Assembly (NCBI GenBank): GCA_026995955.1
Contig: JALWNJ010000352.1
Location: 1 to 10,821, forward strand
Direction of reading: 5' to 3'
Source of the DNA: Gammaproteobacteria bacterium
GTDB lineage: Bacteria > Pseudomonadota > Gammaproteobacteria > J044
DNA: 10,821 bases
The position numbers were made by a program, and so were the translations under genes. Every line of letters begins with the position of its first letter. The first letter of the stretch is position 1. This document shows positions 1-6,964 of this stretch, piece by piece. Under the pieces are notes generated by a model. That model was not told the DNA's origin and did not search any database. It saw nothing but the letters and a program-made list of their open reading frames with translations.

Positions 1-4
1 GCCC

Positions 5-631
5 ATGACCCTGCAGCAGGCCTTCGTCCAGCTCTTCGGCGACGCCCTGGTCGGGCTCTGGTTCGCGCTCACCCTGGCCGCCACCGGCGTCGGCCTGTGG
101 GCGCTGCTGGCACCGACCAGCTTCGTGCGCTTCAACCAGCGCGCCAGCCGCTGGCTGGCCCCCGGCGAGGTGGTACCCGCCCCGGTGCGCAAGGCCCCGC
201 ACCGGGTCTTCGTCGAGCGCCTGTTCTACCGCCACCACTACCTCACCGGCAGCCTGCTCATGCTCGGCAGCCTGTACTGCCTGTACGCCGTGCTGTTCGT
301 GCTCGACCCGCACGCGGTCAAGGCGGCACTCGCGCAGGGCGACCCCCTGCGCCAGATCCTGGTCGATGCCGCCTTCGGCTTCGTCTATCTGGCCGCCATC
401 GTCGTGCTCTTCATCGGCTTTACCGTGTTCGTGCGGCCCAGCCTGCTCAAGCGCCTCGAGGCCTGGGCCAACCGCTGGGTGGAAACCGACCAGTGGCTCA
501 ACAGCGCCGACCGGCGGTCCGAGGCACTGGACCAATGGACAATGCGCCACCCCCGGCTGTTTGCTACCTTGATTTTGGTATTGGGAGGAACGAGTGCCTG
601 GATGATCTGGCGCTACTACCTCGCCGGATGA
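5..631 (+). CDS. Four-helix integral membrane protein, unknown function
   Basis: No family recognised. Read from the first ATG in the window the product is 208 residues; the true start could lie upstream because the window begins four bases earlier. Four hydrophobic segments suit transmembrane helices at about residues 13-35, 79-100, 122-144 and 184-205. The two halves look alike: each has a helix ending near an FVR tripeptide, an amphipathic stretch containing an R-W pair (RASRWL at 47-52, ANRWVE at 155-160), then an R-H pair (76-77, 181-182) opening the next helix. This suggests an internal duplication of a two-helix hairpin (inference). It has no catalytic motif I can see. It precedes the pilin gene in the same direction, but a hairpin and a sigma-54-type promoter separate them, so co-transcription is doubtful. 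The coding call is secure; the function is unknown. Confidence 0.8.
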   Translation: MTLQQAFVQLFGDALVGLWFALTLAATGVGLWALLAPTSFVRFNQRASRWLAPGEVVPAPVRKAPHRVFVERLFYRHHYLTGSLLMLGSLYCLYAVLFVLDPHAVKAALAQGDPLRQILVDAAFGFVYLAAIVVLFIGFTVFVRPSLLKRLEAWANRWVETDQWLNSADRRSEALDQWTMRHPRLFATLILVLGGTSAWMIWRYYLAG

Positions 632-636
632 GCTTC

Positions 637-665
637 CCCGGCCCTGCCCGCGGAGCAGGGCCGGG
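637..665. repeat. Perfect 11-bp inverted repeat, 3' hairpin
   Basis: Arms CCCGGCCCTGC (637-647) and GCAGGGCCGGG (655-665) pair perfectly around a 7-base loop containing CCGCGG. It begins six bases after the stop codon of the membrane protein gene. No T-run follows, so it is a poor intrinsic terminator but could stabilise the 3' end. Its right arm overlaps the -24 element of the downstream sigma-54-type promoter, so it could instead act on the DNA as a regulator site. Confidence 0.6.
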
Positions 666-677
666 CACCGGGTTTGC
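663..677 (+). promoter_or_regulatory. Sigma-54 (RpoN) -24/-12 promoter of the pilin gene
   Basis: The sequence GGGCACCGGGTTTGC matches the sigma-54 consensus TGGCACG-N4-TTGC in all but two positions. The invariant GG (664-665) and GC (676-677) are separated by exactly 10 bases, as required. The start of transcription would fall near 689, giving a 5' leader of about 75 bases ahead of the pilin ATG. Type IV pilin genes are often RpoN-dependent (pilA under PilR in Pseudomonas), which fits. No activator site was identified upstream. Confidence 0.6.
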
Positions 678-692
678 GCACCTTGCGCAGAC

Positions 693-710
693 CGCCTGCC
701 GCGGCAGGCG
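693..710. repeat. Perfect 18-bp palindrome in the pilin 5' leader
   Basis: CGCCTGCCGCGGCAGGCG is a perfect palindrome that can fold into a 7-bp stem with a CGCG loop. It starts about four bases after the predicted sigma-54 transcription start, so it would cap the 5' end of the pilin mRNA. Its core CTG-CCGCGG-CAG resembles the loop and inner arms of the hairpin at 637-665, 51 bases upstream. Confidence 0.55.
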
Positions 711-763
711 AAAAGACGGGCTGCGGCCCGAAAGCGAAAACGCAACAAGAGAGGTAAGCAAAA

Positions 764-1192
764 ATGATGAAACGACAAGCGGGTTTCACCCTGATCGAAC
801 TGGTCGTGGTGATCGTGATTCTGGGCATTCTGGGTGTGGCGGCGACCGCCAAGTTCCAGGATCTGGCAGGCGAGGCGCGTGCCTCGGCCATCCAGGGTGT
901 GGCCGGCGAAATTGCCAGTGCCTCTGCCATCAACTATGCCAAGATTGCATCCGGAACTGCAGCCGGCACCAATGGTACCGTCCAGCTGAATGCAGCCAAT
1001 GTATGCACGGCGGGTATCCTTGGTGGTCTCGTTCAGGGCAGTGGAGTACTGGGTGCATCGCCCAACCGCTATGCCGTGAGTGGCACGGGTGATTGCCAGA
1101 CGGCTGGTGCAGGTGGCACCGTGACCTGTACTCTGACGGACAATGCCGACAACACTTACACCACCAATGTCTCGGTGATCTGCACCAACTAA
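764..1192 (+). CDS. mshA: MSHA-type major pilin (type IVa prepilin)
   Basis: Major subunit of an MSHA-type pilus, processed by a prepilin peptidase at the inner membrane and polymerised into the shaft. The 142-residue prepilin has a short basic leader ending in G7, then [20 protein letters not shown], with Phe at +1 and Glu at +5 of the mature protein. The segment just after the hydrophobic helix ([16 protein letters not shown]) resembles MshA proteins. Four cysteines (C81, C111, C122, C140) lie in the globular domain, and a C-terminal disulfide-bounded D-loop is likely. The start at 764 follows a GAGG-type ribosome site about ten bases upstream; a second ATG is adjacent. It is flanked by a sigma-54-type promoter and an intrinsic terminator, so it probably forms its own highly expressed unit. 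Base composition is visibly less GC-rich than the minor pilin genes. MshB would be the alternative name. Confidence 0.85.
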   Translation: MMKRQAGFTLIELVVVIVILGILGVAATAKFQDLAGEARASAIQGVAGEIASASAINYAKIASGTAAGTNGTVQLNAANVCTAGILGGLVQGSGVLGASPNRYAVSGTGDCQTAGAGGTVTCTLTDNADNTYTTNVSVICTN

Positions 1193-1229
1193 GAAAATCA
1201 GCCAGGGGAACACCCTTTGGCATTTTTGG

Positions 1230-1258
1230 CGGCCCCCTGGTTATCGGGGGCCGTTTTT
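1230..1258 (+). terminator. Rho-independent terminator after the pilin gene
   Basis: CGGCCCCC (1230-1237) and GGGGGCCG (1246-1253) form a perfect 8-bp GC-rich stem with an 8-base loop, followed at once by TTTTT (1254-1258). It lies 38 bases past the pilin stop codon and is the clearest intrinsic terminator in the window. Confidence 0.9.
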
Positions 1259-1529
1259 ATGGGCAGGCACCACGGATGGTGGGCTCGACCTTCCTCGGAA
1301 ACCGGAAATCAGAAGTAGAGCCTTCTCGCGAAAGCACACTCCTGGGCGCCATACACCGGGTCATCATCTCATGCCCCTTGTCTCAGGGCATTCATGGCCA
1401 ATCCAGCCTGCTGTTTTTGCTGGGATTTCTCGTGCTGTGCCCAGGCGGAAAAACCCCTTTGAACGCGATGGCCGAAAGTTGCGACTCATGTATCCATACA
1501 ACGACCATGCATGCATGAAGGAGCAGAAC
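1259..1529. other. Intergenic region before the small secreted-protein gene
   Basis: No convincing gene is seen here. A short inverted repeat, ATGCCC (1371-1376) with GGGCAT (1386-1391), is present. No good sigma-70 promoter was found. A TGGC...TTGC pair at 1469-1482 resembles sigma-54 elements, but its spacing is one base short. The reading frame of the next gene stays open back to 1371, but that extension lacks a ribosome site and carries no signal peptide. Confidence 0.5.
1518..1523 (+). promoter_or_regulatory. Shine-Dalgarno site fixing the start at 1530
   Basis: AAGGAG lies six bases before the ATG at 1530. This decides the start of the small secreted-protein gene against the upstream in-frame ATG at 1371, and it places a good signal peptide at the N-terminus. 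Confidence 0.8.
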
Positions 1530-1997
1530 ATGAAACGCAGCAAATCCATTCGCCGGCTGGCCATGCTGATCGGCACAGGGATGGCCATGACGCTCGGTCT
1601 GGCACTTCCGGTACAGGCGGAACTGCCGGACAGCACCCGGATCTCCAAGCCCATCGCAGACAAGTATGTCCATCTGGTCTCGGGCTTGCCCAAGGCAACG
1701 GGCGTGAAAAGGATCACCGACAAGCTGCAGCGACGATACGAGAAGCTGATGGAGAAGCAGACCGCCTACCGGGAGAGGGTGCGCGAGTGTGAAGCACGCA
1801 AATGGACGCGGCGACAGCAGCAAATTGCGGGTTGCACGGCGTCCGATTCCGCCAGGCAGTGCCAGGCCAGGCTCATGCAACGCTGTACCCGTGGGGTGAG
1901 ACAGCATCTGACTTCGGCCAAGGCGCGCTTTCTCGATACCGTCGACCGGGATGTCGCCATCATCCGCAAGAAGGTGGCAGACATGCGCATTCCTTGA
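1530..1997 (+). CDS. Small secreted basic helical protein with four cysteines, unknown
   Basis: No family recognised. The product is 155 residues. A Sec signal peptide is evident: basic MKRSKSIRRL, a hydrophobic core to about residue 28, and a VQA-E cleavage site after A30. The mature protein is about 125 residues, rich in Arg, Lys and Gln, and probably mostly helical (about 58-145), with possible coiled-coil character. Four cysteines (C87, C102, C111, C119) could form two disulfides in the periplasm or outside. The strong AAGGAG site supports this start. It lies between the major pilin and the MshQ operon, separated from both by hairpins, so it is probably a separate unit; a link to the pilus is suggested only by position. 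It could be a periplasmic chaperone-like or accessory factor, but nothing in the sequence shows that. Confidence 0.75.
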   Translation: MKRSKSIRRLAMLIGTGMAMTLGLALPVQAELPDSTRISKPIADKYVHLVSGLPKATGVKRITDKLQRRYEKLMEKQTAYRERVRECEARKWTRRQQQIAGCTASDSARQCQARLMQRCTRGVRQHLTSAKARFLDTVDRDVAIIRKKVADMRIP

Positions 1998-2009
1998 TCC
2001 CGGCATTGT

Positions 2010-2041
2010 GGGAAGGCGGAGCTTTGCTGCCCCGCCTTCCC
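2010..2041 (+). terminator. Strong hairpin after the small secreted-protein gene
   Basis: GGGAAGGCGG (2010-2019) pairs perfectly with CCGCCTTCCC (2032-2041), with a further AGC/GCT mini-stem inside the loop. It begins 12 bases after the stop codon. No T-run follows, so it is an atypical terminator or a 3' mRNA-stabilising structure. Confidence 0.55.
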
Positions 2042-2249
2042 TGATCGGCCCGGAGGTTCTGGGAGGCCATGTCTCATGGATTTCTGTTCTGGCGGGGACA
2101 GAGGCGGGGAGACCGGGCCAGGGCGGCTGGTCCGGGTCAAGCGCCCTTGATAAGACGCAGGGGAAGCTGAACCAGGGGGTTTGAAGCGACGAATGGCCGG
2201 GATTTCCGGACAGATTGTCCTTTGGTCGGTCAACGCCTGGTGTTGGGCA

Positions 2250-2258
2250 TGCCATAAT
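2250..2258 (+). promoter_or_regulatory. Extended -10 promoter candidate just before mshQ
   Basis: TGCCATAAT (2250-2258) matches the extended -10 consensus TGnTATAAT with a single mismatch; the -35 region (TCAACG at 2230-2235) is weak. The expected start of transcription, about seven bases downstream, falls on or next to the ATG at 2265, which has no visible Shine-Dalgarno sequence. The rest of the 2042-2264 gap shows nothing else I can support. Confidence 0.35.
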
Positions 2259-2264
2259 CCCGGT

Positions 2265-5200
2265 ATGGCGTGGAGAATCGACAAAAGCACGGCCCTCAAG
2301 GCCCTGTTCCTGTGGCTCCTGCTCCTGCCGGGCACAACGGTGTGGGCCGCTACCTATCAGGCCCGAAGTGTACCCTTTTCCTGGGACGACCCGACCAGCC
2401 ACACGCCCGTGCAGTGGACCGGAACCGGCAGCCTGCCGGACGAGTGCAATGGGGTATCGGCACCCCCGGACGACGCCATTTCCCAGGAACTCCCCCTGGG
2501 CTTTGCTTTCCGCTTTGCGGGCACCGATTACACCTCTGTGCGCATCATGTCGAACGGGCGCGTCCAGTTCGGCAACGCGTATTGTGGATACGGGACCCAG
2601 AGTGTGGGACCGCCCAGGACCTATCCCTTTCCCTATCCCGACAGCAATCTGAACCGTACGCTGCGCATCCTGGGCGCGGATCTCGATCCTTCTGCGGGCG
2701 GTCAGGTGACCTGGGCCACGCTGGGGTCTGCGCCCAACCGCCGCTTCGTGGTCACCTGGAGCAATGTGCCGGAATGGTCATGGAGTGGTGGCACGGGGAG
2801 CCTCAATCTTCAGCTGGTGGTGTACGAGAACGGGAGCTTCGAGTATCGCTACGGCAACCAGAACTACACGACAGGGGGGCTGCCGCAGATCGGCTGGCAG
2901 ATCGACAATACCGATTACGCCCTGTACGGCTATGCAAGCGTCGCTGCCCTGCAGAACACGGCCATCCTCTGGCAGGTGCCGCAGCCGCTGGCGTACTGGT
3001 CCATGGACGAATGGAGCTGGAACGGCACGCCCGGCGAGGTGGTGGACGGTACCGGCAATGGCCACGATGGACAGGCACGCGGCAATGCCAGGCCCTTGCC
3101 GGCCAAGGTCTGCAACGGGGCCGATCTCAATGGCCTCGGCGCGACCCTGACCGATTACATCGAGGTGCCGGACAGCAACGACCTGGACCTGGCCAGCGAG
3201 GTGAGCGTGTCGATCTGGGTCTATCCCCGGCGTTACCCGCCGGGCGACCTCATGACCATCCTCTCCAAGGACACCAATTACGAATTTCATCTGAACAGCA
3301 GCGGCCGGCTGTACTGGTGGTGGCGGGACAGCAACGGAACGGTGCGCAGTTTTACCTCCAGTGCAGCAGTGCCGCTGAACCAGTGGACTCATATCGCGAT
3401 CACCTACCGCAGCGGCGAGCAGGTGATCTATCTCAATGGCAACCCCTCGGCCACGCGGACATGGACAGGTGGCCTGAGCACGAACAACTTGCCCCTGTTC
3501 CTTGGCGACGACCGCATACCCAACCGCCGCTGGGTCGGCAAGCTGGACGAGGCAAGGCTGTTCGATACCGCGCTCAGCCCGGAGCAGGTGCGCTGGTGGA
3601 TGGATGCCACCCACCCGTGTCCGCCTGCGCCGGTGGTGGGGTGCGGCGATGTGTTCCCCTTGGCCCTGCAGAACACGACCCCTGGCGGGGAGATCCGGCT
3701 CGAGGATGCGACCCAGGTGCTCGGCTCACCCGGCAACCAGCTTGGAACGACCAATCTTCAGGACAGCAGTACCCTGCCCTCCTGTGGCGCGACCAACTGC
3801 TCTGCCAGTGGAACGACCACGCCTCCGGCGCTGGTTCCGCCATTCAAAACCACGGGTACGAACTATGATGTCACGGTGCCGAATGGAGGGAGTTTCGCGC
3901 TCGGCAGCGACGGGCTCAACGAGTACGACCGGGTGCGGATTGGGAACAATGCCACCCTCACCGACTCCGGCAATTACGGCGAATACCTGATCGATCGTCT
4001 GGAGCTGAGAAACAACAGCCGCTGGGTGTTGCGCGGCGGAGTCGATTACTGGGTGCGGGATTTGCGTCTGGGCAACAATGTGGAGATCACGGTTGCGCCC
4101 GGCACCGGGACGGCGCGCCTGTTCGTGCAGCGCAATGTCACCTTCGACAACGGCGCCGCGCTCAATCCGGGTGGCGACCCCGCAGCCGTGATACTGGTGG
4201 CTTATCGGGATGTCAGGTTCCAGGACGGGCGCAGCAACAGTGCCCTGGTGATTGCACAGGACGATGTCAGGGTCGAGGACAATGCCCAGCTGGTGGGTGC
4301 CATCAGTGCGACGGATGAGATCAAACTGGAGGATGGGTCAGTCGTGTACGACCCTTCAGCGGTGGCCAGCGTGGACCACCGCGGCCTGTGCCGCGGCACC
4401 TCCGGTCCCACCGTGGCCAGCTACCAGATTACCCATGACGGGCACGGCATCAACTGCCTGGACGAGCCGATCACGGTGCGGGCACTCGATGCCGGCGGCA
4501 ATCCGGTAGCGGCAGACGGACTCACCATCACCCTGGACAGCGGCACCGGGCGCGGAAGCTGGCAGCTGCAGTCCGGCACCGGCACCCTCACCGATGCCAC
4601 GGCCGACGATGGCCTGGCCACCTATGCCTGGGGCAGCGGCGAGACCACGGCCACCTTCCTGCTGAGCTACCGCCAGGGGCCGCGCACGGTGACCGTCTCG
4701 GCCAATGACGGCACCGCCTCGGGTACCGCGGCGCCGTTGCCCTTCGACCCCAGCGGCTTCGTGCTTTCCAGCCAGCCCCTTGGCAATCCGCCGCCCAACC
4801 CCACGCCGGCCTTTGCCGCGCAGACCGCCGGCACCACTTTCCCCGTGTATCTGACGGCCTATGGCATCACGGCCACCGATCCGGTCTGCGGCGTGATCGA
4901 GGCCTACGACGGGGCGAAGACGATCAGTTTCTGGACCGAGGCCCGCGACCCGGCAGCCCAGATCCTGCAACTGGCCGTCAACGGCAGCGCGGTGGGCACC
5001 TCGTCAGCCAGTGCTACCCCGCTTGCGGTGACCTTCAGTCAGGGTCAGGCGCAGGTCAGCGCCAAGTACAAGGATGTGGGCCGTATCGCGCTGTTCGCGC
5101 GTGATCCCTCCGTCACCGATCCTAATCTGCCCACCGGCTACCTGGAGGGCAATGCGGAGTTCGTTTCGCGTCCGGCGGACCTGAAGCTCTCGAACATCGT

Positions 5201-6500
5201 CGCCACCGCCCGCAGCACGCCAACCGACTGCCAGAACGGCACCACGCCCAACCCGGCCGCCACCGGGCCGGGTGGCGGGCTGTTTGCGGCTGCCGGGCAG
5301 CCCTTCTGCGTCACCGTCACGGCGCAGGATGCCGAGGGCGATGCCACTCCATCCTTCGGCCGCGAAGCCACGCCCGAGAGCGTGCACCTTGTGGCGACGA
5401 TTTCGCCGGACTGCGGCGCCCCCTGCATCAGCAACCCGGGTCTGGTGGTCGAGGAAGACTTTACGGTGGGCGGCTTCAGCAACGGCGCCGCGACCGGTCG
5501 GTTCTCCTGGGCCGAGGTCGGCATCATCGACCTGCAGCCGAGCATTGCCGATGGCGACTACCTGGGTACCGGCGATGTCACGGGCACCGCGAGCGGCAAT
5601 GTCGGCCGTTTCGCGCCCTGGGACTTCGGCGTGACGCTGAACAACGCGCCCAGCCTGCAGCCGGCCTCTTCCGGTTTCAGCTATCTGGGGCAATCCTTCG
5701 GCTGGAACCAGGCGCCCTCGGTCACCATCAGCGCGCGCAGCCGGGGCGGCACGGTGACCCGCAACTACGACGGCGCCTGGTGGAAGCTGCCGGACATCGT
5801 GCCTGCCTACAACGCCAATCCGGCGCTGCCGGCCAACACTTCGCTGGACGCCTCGGCGGCCACGGTCAACGGCTTTGCCTGCCCCACCAGCGATGCCTGC
5901 GACGGGCAGGCCACGCTGCTGTTCGGTGGCCAGTTCACGGTCGACCGGCAGGTGGCCGAGATCGAGCCCTTCGATCTCAATCTCGACATCCGCTTCCCGG
6001 TGAGCGATGGCGAGGCGAGCTATGCCTCCAACCCCTTCGTCATCTCCGCCATTGCCTTCGACGACGGCGACCCGGCCACCACCACCGACAGCCAGATGCG
6101 TTCCGGCCGCGCCGTGCTCACCGGCGCCTATGGTCAGCCCAATCAGGCCCTGCGCCTGTACTTCTGGACCCAGTACTACACGGCCGACGGCTTCGTGAAC
6201 AACGACATCGACACTGCGACGAGCTATACCGCCAGCGCCTCCAATCCGGCCTGCAGCGTGCTGCGCGGCCCGCTTGCGTGCGCCGATGTCACCGTCTCCG
6301 GCACGGCGGGGCATGGCCAGTGGTTCGATCTCTCGGCGCCGGGCGTGAGCGGTGCACTGCGCTACACCCTGGCGGTGGATCCTTGGCTGCAGTTCGACTG
6401 GGACGGCGACGGCGTGGTCGACAACGACCCGCAGGCGGATGTGGTGTTCGGCATCTTCCGCGGCGACGACCGCGTGATCCACTGGCGCGAACGGCGATGA
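2265..6500 (+). CDS. mshQ: MshQ-like multidomain surface protein (LamG, DUF6701), putative pilus-tip adhesin
   Basis: Large exported protein of MSHA pilus loci, 1411 residues from this start. In order it has: a signal peptide (1-28, cut at VWA-A); a beta-rich nidogen-like region (about 29-240); a LamG/concanavalin-like domain (about 241-450); and a run of short beta-strand repeats with D/N-rich turns, such as EIRLED, DLRLGNN, DVRVED and EIKLED (about 456-709). The DUF6701 region (about 714-1411) ends in the signature PWLQFDWDGDG...FGIFRGDDRVIHWRER. D1378-x-D-x-D-x-x-x-D1386 resembles an EF-hand-like calcium loop. The start at 2265 gives a proper signal peptide; longer in-frame versions from 2181 (TTG) or 2193 (ATG) bury it. 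It overlaps mshC by four bases, so the two are probably translationally coupled. A role as tip adhesin carried by the minor pilins is inference from domains and by analogy with PilY1. The family call is strong; the exact start is less sure. Confidence 0.85.
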   Translation: MAWRIDKSTALKALFLWLLLLPGTTVWAATYQARSVPFSWDDPTSHTPVQWTGTGSLPDECNGVSAPPDDAISQELPLGFAFRFAGTDYTSVRIMSNGRVQFGNAYCGYGTQSVGPPRTYPFPYPDSNLNRTLRILGADLDPSAGGQVTWATLGSAPNRRFVVTWSNVPEWSWSGGTGSLNLQLVVYENGSFEYRYGNQNYTTGGLPQIGWQIDNTDYALYGYASVAALQNTAILWQVPQPLAYWSMDEWSWNGTPGEVVDGTGNGHDGQARGNARPLPAKVCNGADLNGLGATLTDYIEVPDSNDLDLASEVSVSIWVYPRRYPPGDLMTILSKDTNYEFHLNSSGRLYWWWRDSNGTVRSFTSSAAVPLNQWTHIAITYRSGEQVIYLNGNPSATRTWTGGLSTNNLPLFLGDDRIPNRRWVGKLDEARLFDTALSPEQVRWWMDATHPCPPAPVVGCGDVFPLALQNTTPGGEIRLEDATQVLGSPGNQLGTTNLQDSSTLPSCGATNCSASGTTTPPALVPPFKTTGTNYDVTVPNGGSFALGSDGLNEYDRVRIGNNATLTDSGNYGEYLIDRLELRNNSRWVLRGGVDYWVRDLRLGNNVEITVAPGTGTARLFVQRNVTFDNGAALNPGGDPAAVILVAYRDVRFQDGRSNSALVIAQDDVRVEDNAQLVGAISATDEIKLEDGSVVYDPSAVASVDHRGLCRGTSGPTVASYQITHDGHGINCLDEPITVRALDAGGNPVAADGLTITLDSGTGRGSWQLQSGTGTLTDATADDGLATYAWGSGETTATFLLSYRQGPRTVTVSANDGTASGTAAPLPFDPSGFVLSSQPLGNPPPNPTPAFAAQTAGTTFPVYLTAYGITATDPVCGVIEAYDGAKTISFWTEARDPAAQILQLAVNGSAVGTSSASATPLAVTFSQGQAQVSAKYKDVGRIALFARDPSVTDPNLPTGYLEGNAEFVSRPADLKLSNIVATARSTPTDCQNGTTPNPAATGPGGGLFAAAGQPFCVTVTAQDAEGDATPSFGREATPESVHLVATISPDCGAPCISNPGLVVEEDFTVGGFSNGAATGRFSWAEVGIIDLQPSIADGDYLGTGDVTGTASGNVGRFAPWDFGVTLNNAPSLQPASSGFSYLGQSFGWNQAPSVTISARSRGGTVTRNYDGAWWKLPDIVPAYNANPALPANTSLDASAATVNGFACPTSDACDGQATLLFGGQFTVDRQVAEIEPFDLNLDIRFPVSDGEASYASNPFVISAIAFDDGDPATTTDSQMRSGRAVLTGAYGQPNQALRLYFWTQYYTADGFVNNDIDTATSYTASASNPACSVLRGPLACADVTVSGTAGHGQWFDLSAPGVSGALRYTLAVDPWLQFDWDGDGVVDNDPQADVVFGIFRGDDRVIHWRERR

Positions 6501-6964
6501 GACAGCGTGGCTTCAGCCTCATCGAGCTGGTGCTGGTCATCGTGCTGCTGGGCATTCTCGCCGTGTATGCCGCGGCCCGCTTCAGTGACCGCGGCTACGA
6601 CCTGCGTGCGGCTGGCGTCGAGCTGGTGCAGGCCATCCGCCATGCCCAGCAGCGCTCCATGAGCAACAGCGGGGCCGGGCGCTATGCCATCGCCATACAG
6701 CCATCCGGTTTCCGTGTCACCCAGGGCGGGGTGGATGTCAAAAACCCCATGACCGGGCAGACGCCCTACACCGACGACGGCTGGGCCGGACGCGGCATCA
6801 GCACCAATGTCGCCGCCACCGTGCAGTTCGATGCCCGCGGCGAGCCGCTGGATGGCACCACCGGCAACCCCATCTCGCCGCTCGCGATCGTGCTCAGCGA
6901 CGGCAGCGGCGACAGCCTCACCGTCACCCTGCAACCGCTCACCGGCTATGCGCGCATCCAGTAG
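6497..6964 (+). CDS. mshC: MshC-like minor pilin (GspH/FimT family)
   Basis: Type IV pilin-like protein of 155 residues, likely a minor subunit that primes or decorates the MSHA pilus. The leader MRQRG is followed by FSLIELVLVIVLLGIL, with Phe at +1 and Glu at +5 (E10). The region after the helix (LRAAGVELVQAIRHAQQRSMSN, about residues 36-57) is the GspH/FimT-type pattern seen in MshC. The globular part is beta-rich, ending SLTVTLQPLTGYARIQ. Unlike the major pilin it has no cysteine. The ATG overlaps the mshQ stop as ATGA, so translation is probably coupled; no strong ribosome site is visible. The 3' end overlaps mshD by 17 bases. FimU/GspH would be the equivalent name in other systems. Confidence 0.8.
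   Translation: MRQRGFSLIELVLVIVLLGILAVYAAARFSDRGYDLRAAGVELVQAIRHAQQRSMSNSGAGRYAIAIQPSGFRVTQGGVDVKNPMTGQTPYTDDGWAGRGISTNVAATVQFDARGEPLDGTTGNPISPLAIVLSDGSGDSLTVTLQPLTGYARIQ

Noticed and set aside
97..1092. Open frame of 331 residues on the plus strand over the membrane protein and pilin genes
   Set aside because: It is out of frame with both real genes, Arg/Pro/Gly-rich, and crosses the promoter and hairpins between them.
1420..1444. CTGGG/CCCAG stem as a terminator in the gap before 1530
   Set aside because: The stem is five pairs with a 15-base loop and no T-run after it; likely chance.
1469..1482. Sigma-54-like TGGC...TTGC before the small secreted-protein gene
   Set aside because: Only nine bases separate the GG and GC dinucleotides; sigma-54 promoters need ten.
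1371..1529. Longer N-terminus for the small secreted protein
   Set aside because: The start at 1530 has a strong AAGGAG site and a signal peptide directly after it; the upstream extension has neither.
2181..2264. Longer start for mshQ (TTG at 2181 or ATG at 2193)
   Set aside because: These starts place about 25-28 residues before the signal peptide and lack well-spaced ribosome sites, although the ATG at 2265 also lacks one.
1392..2402. Open frame of 336 residues on the minus strand
   Set aside because: It is antisense to the small secreted-protein gene and the mshQ start, with no recognisable domain and a composition typical of a shadow frame.
5004..6482. Open frame of 492 residues on the minus strand
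   Set aside because: It lies wholly antisense to the DUF6701 half of mshQ, whose protein has clear family signatures; its own product is low-complexity, rich in Ala, Gly, Arg and Val, with no motif. It reflects high GC.
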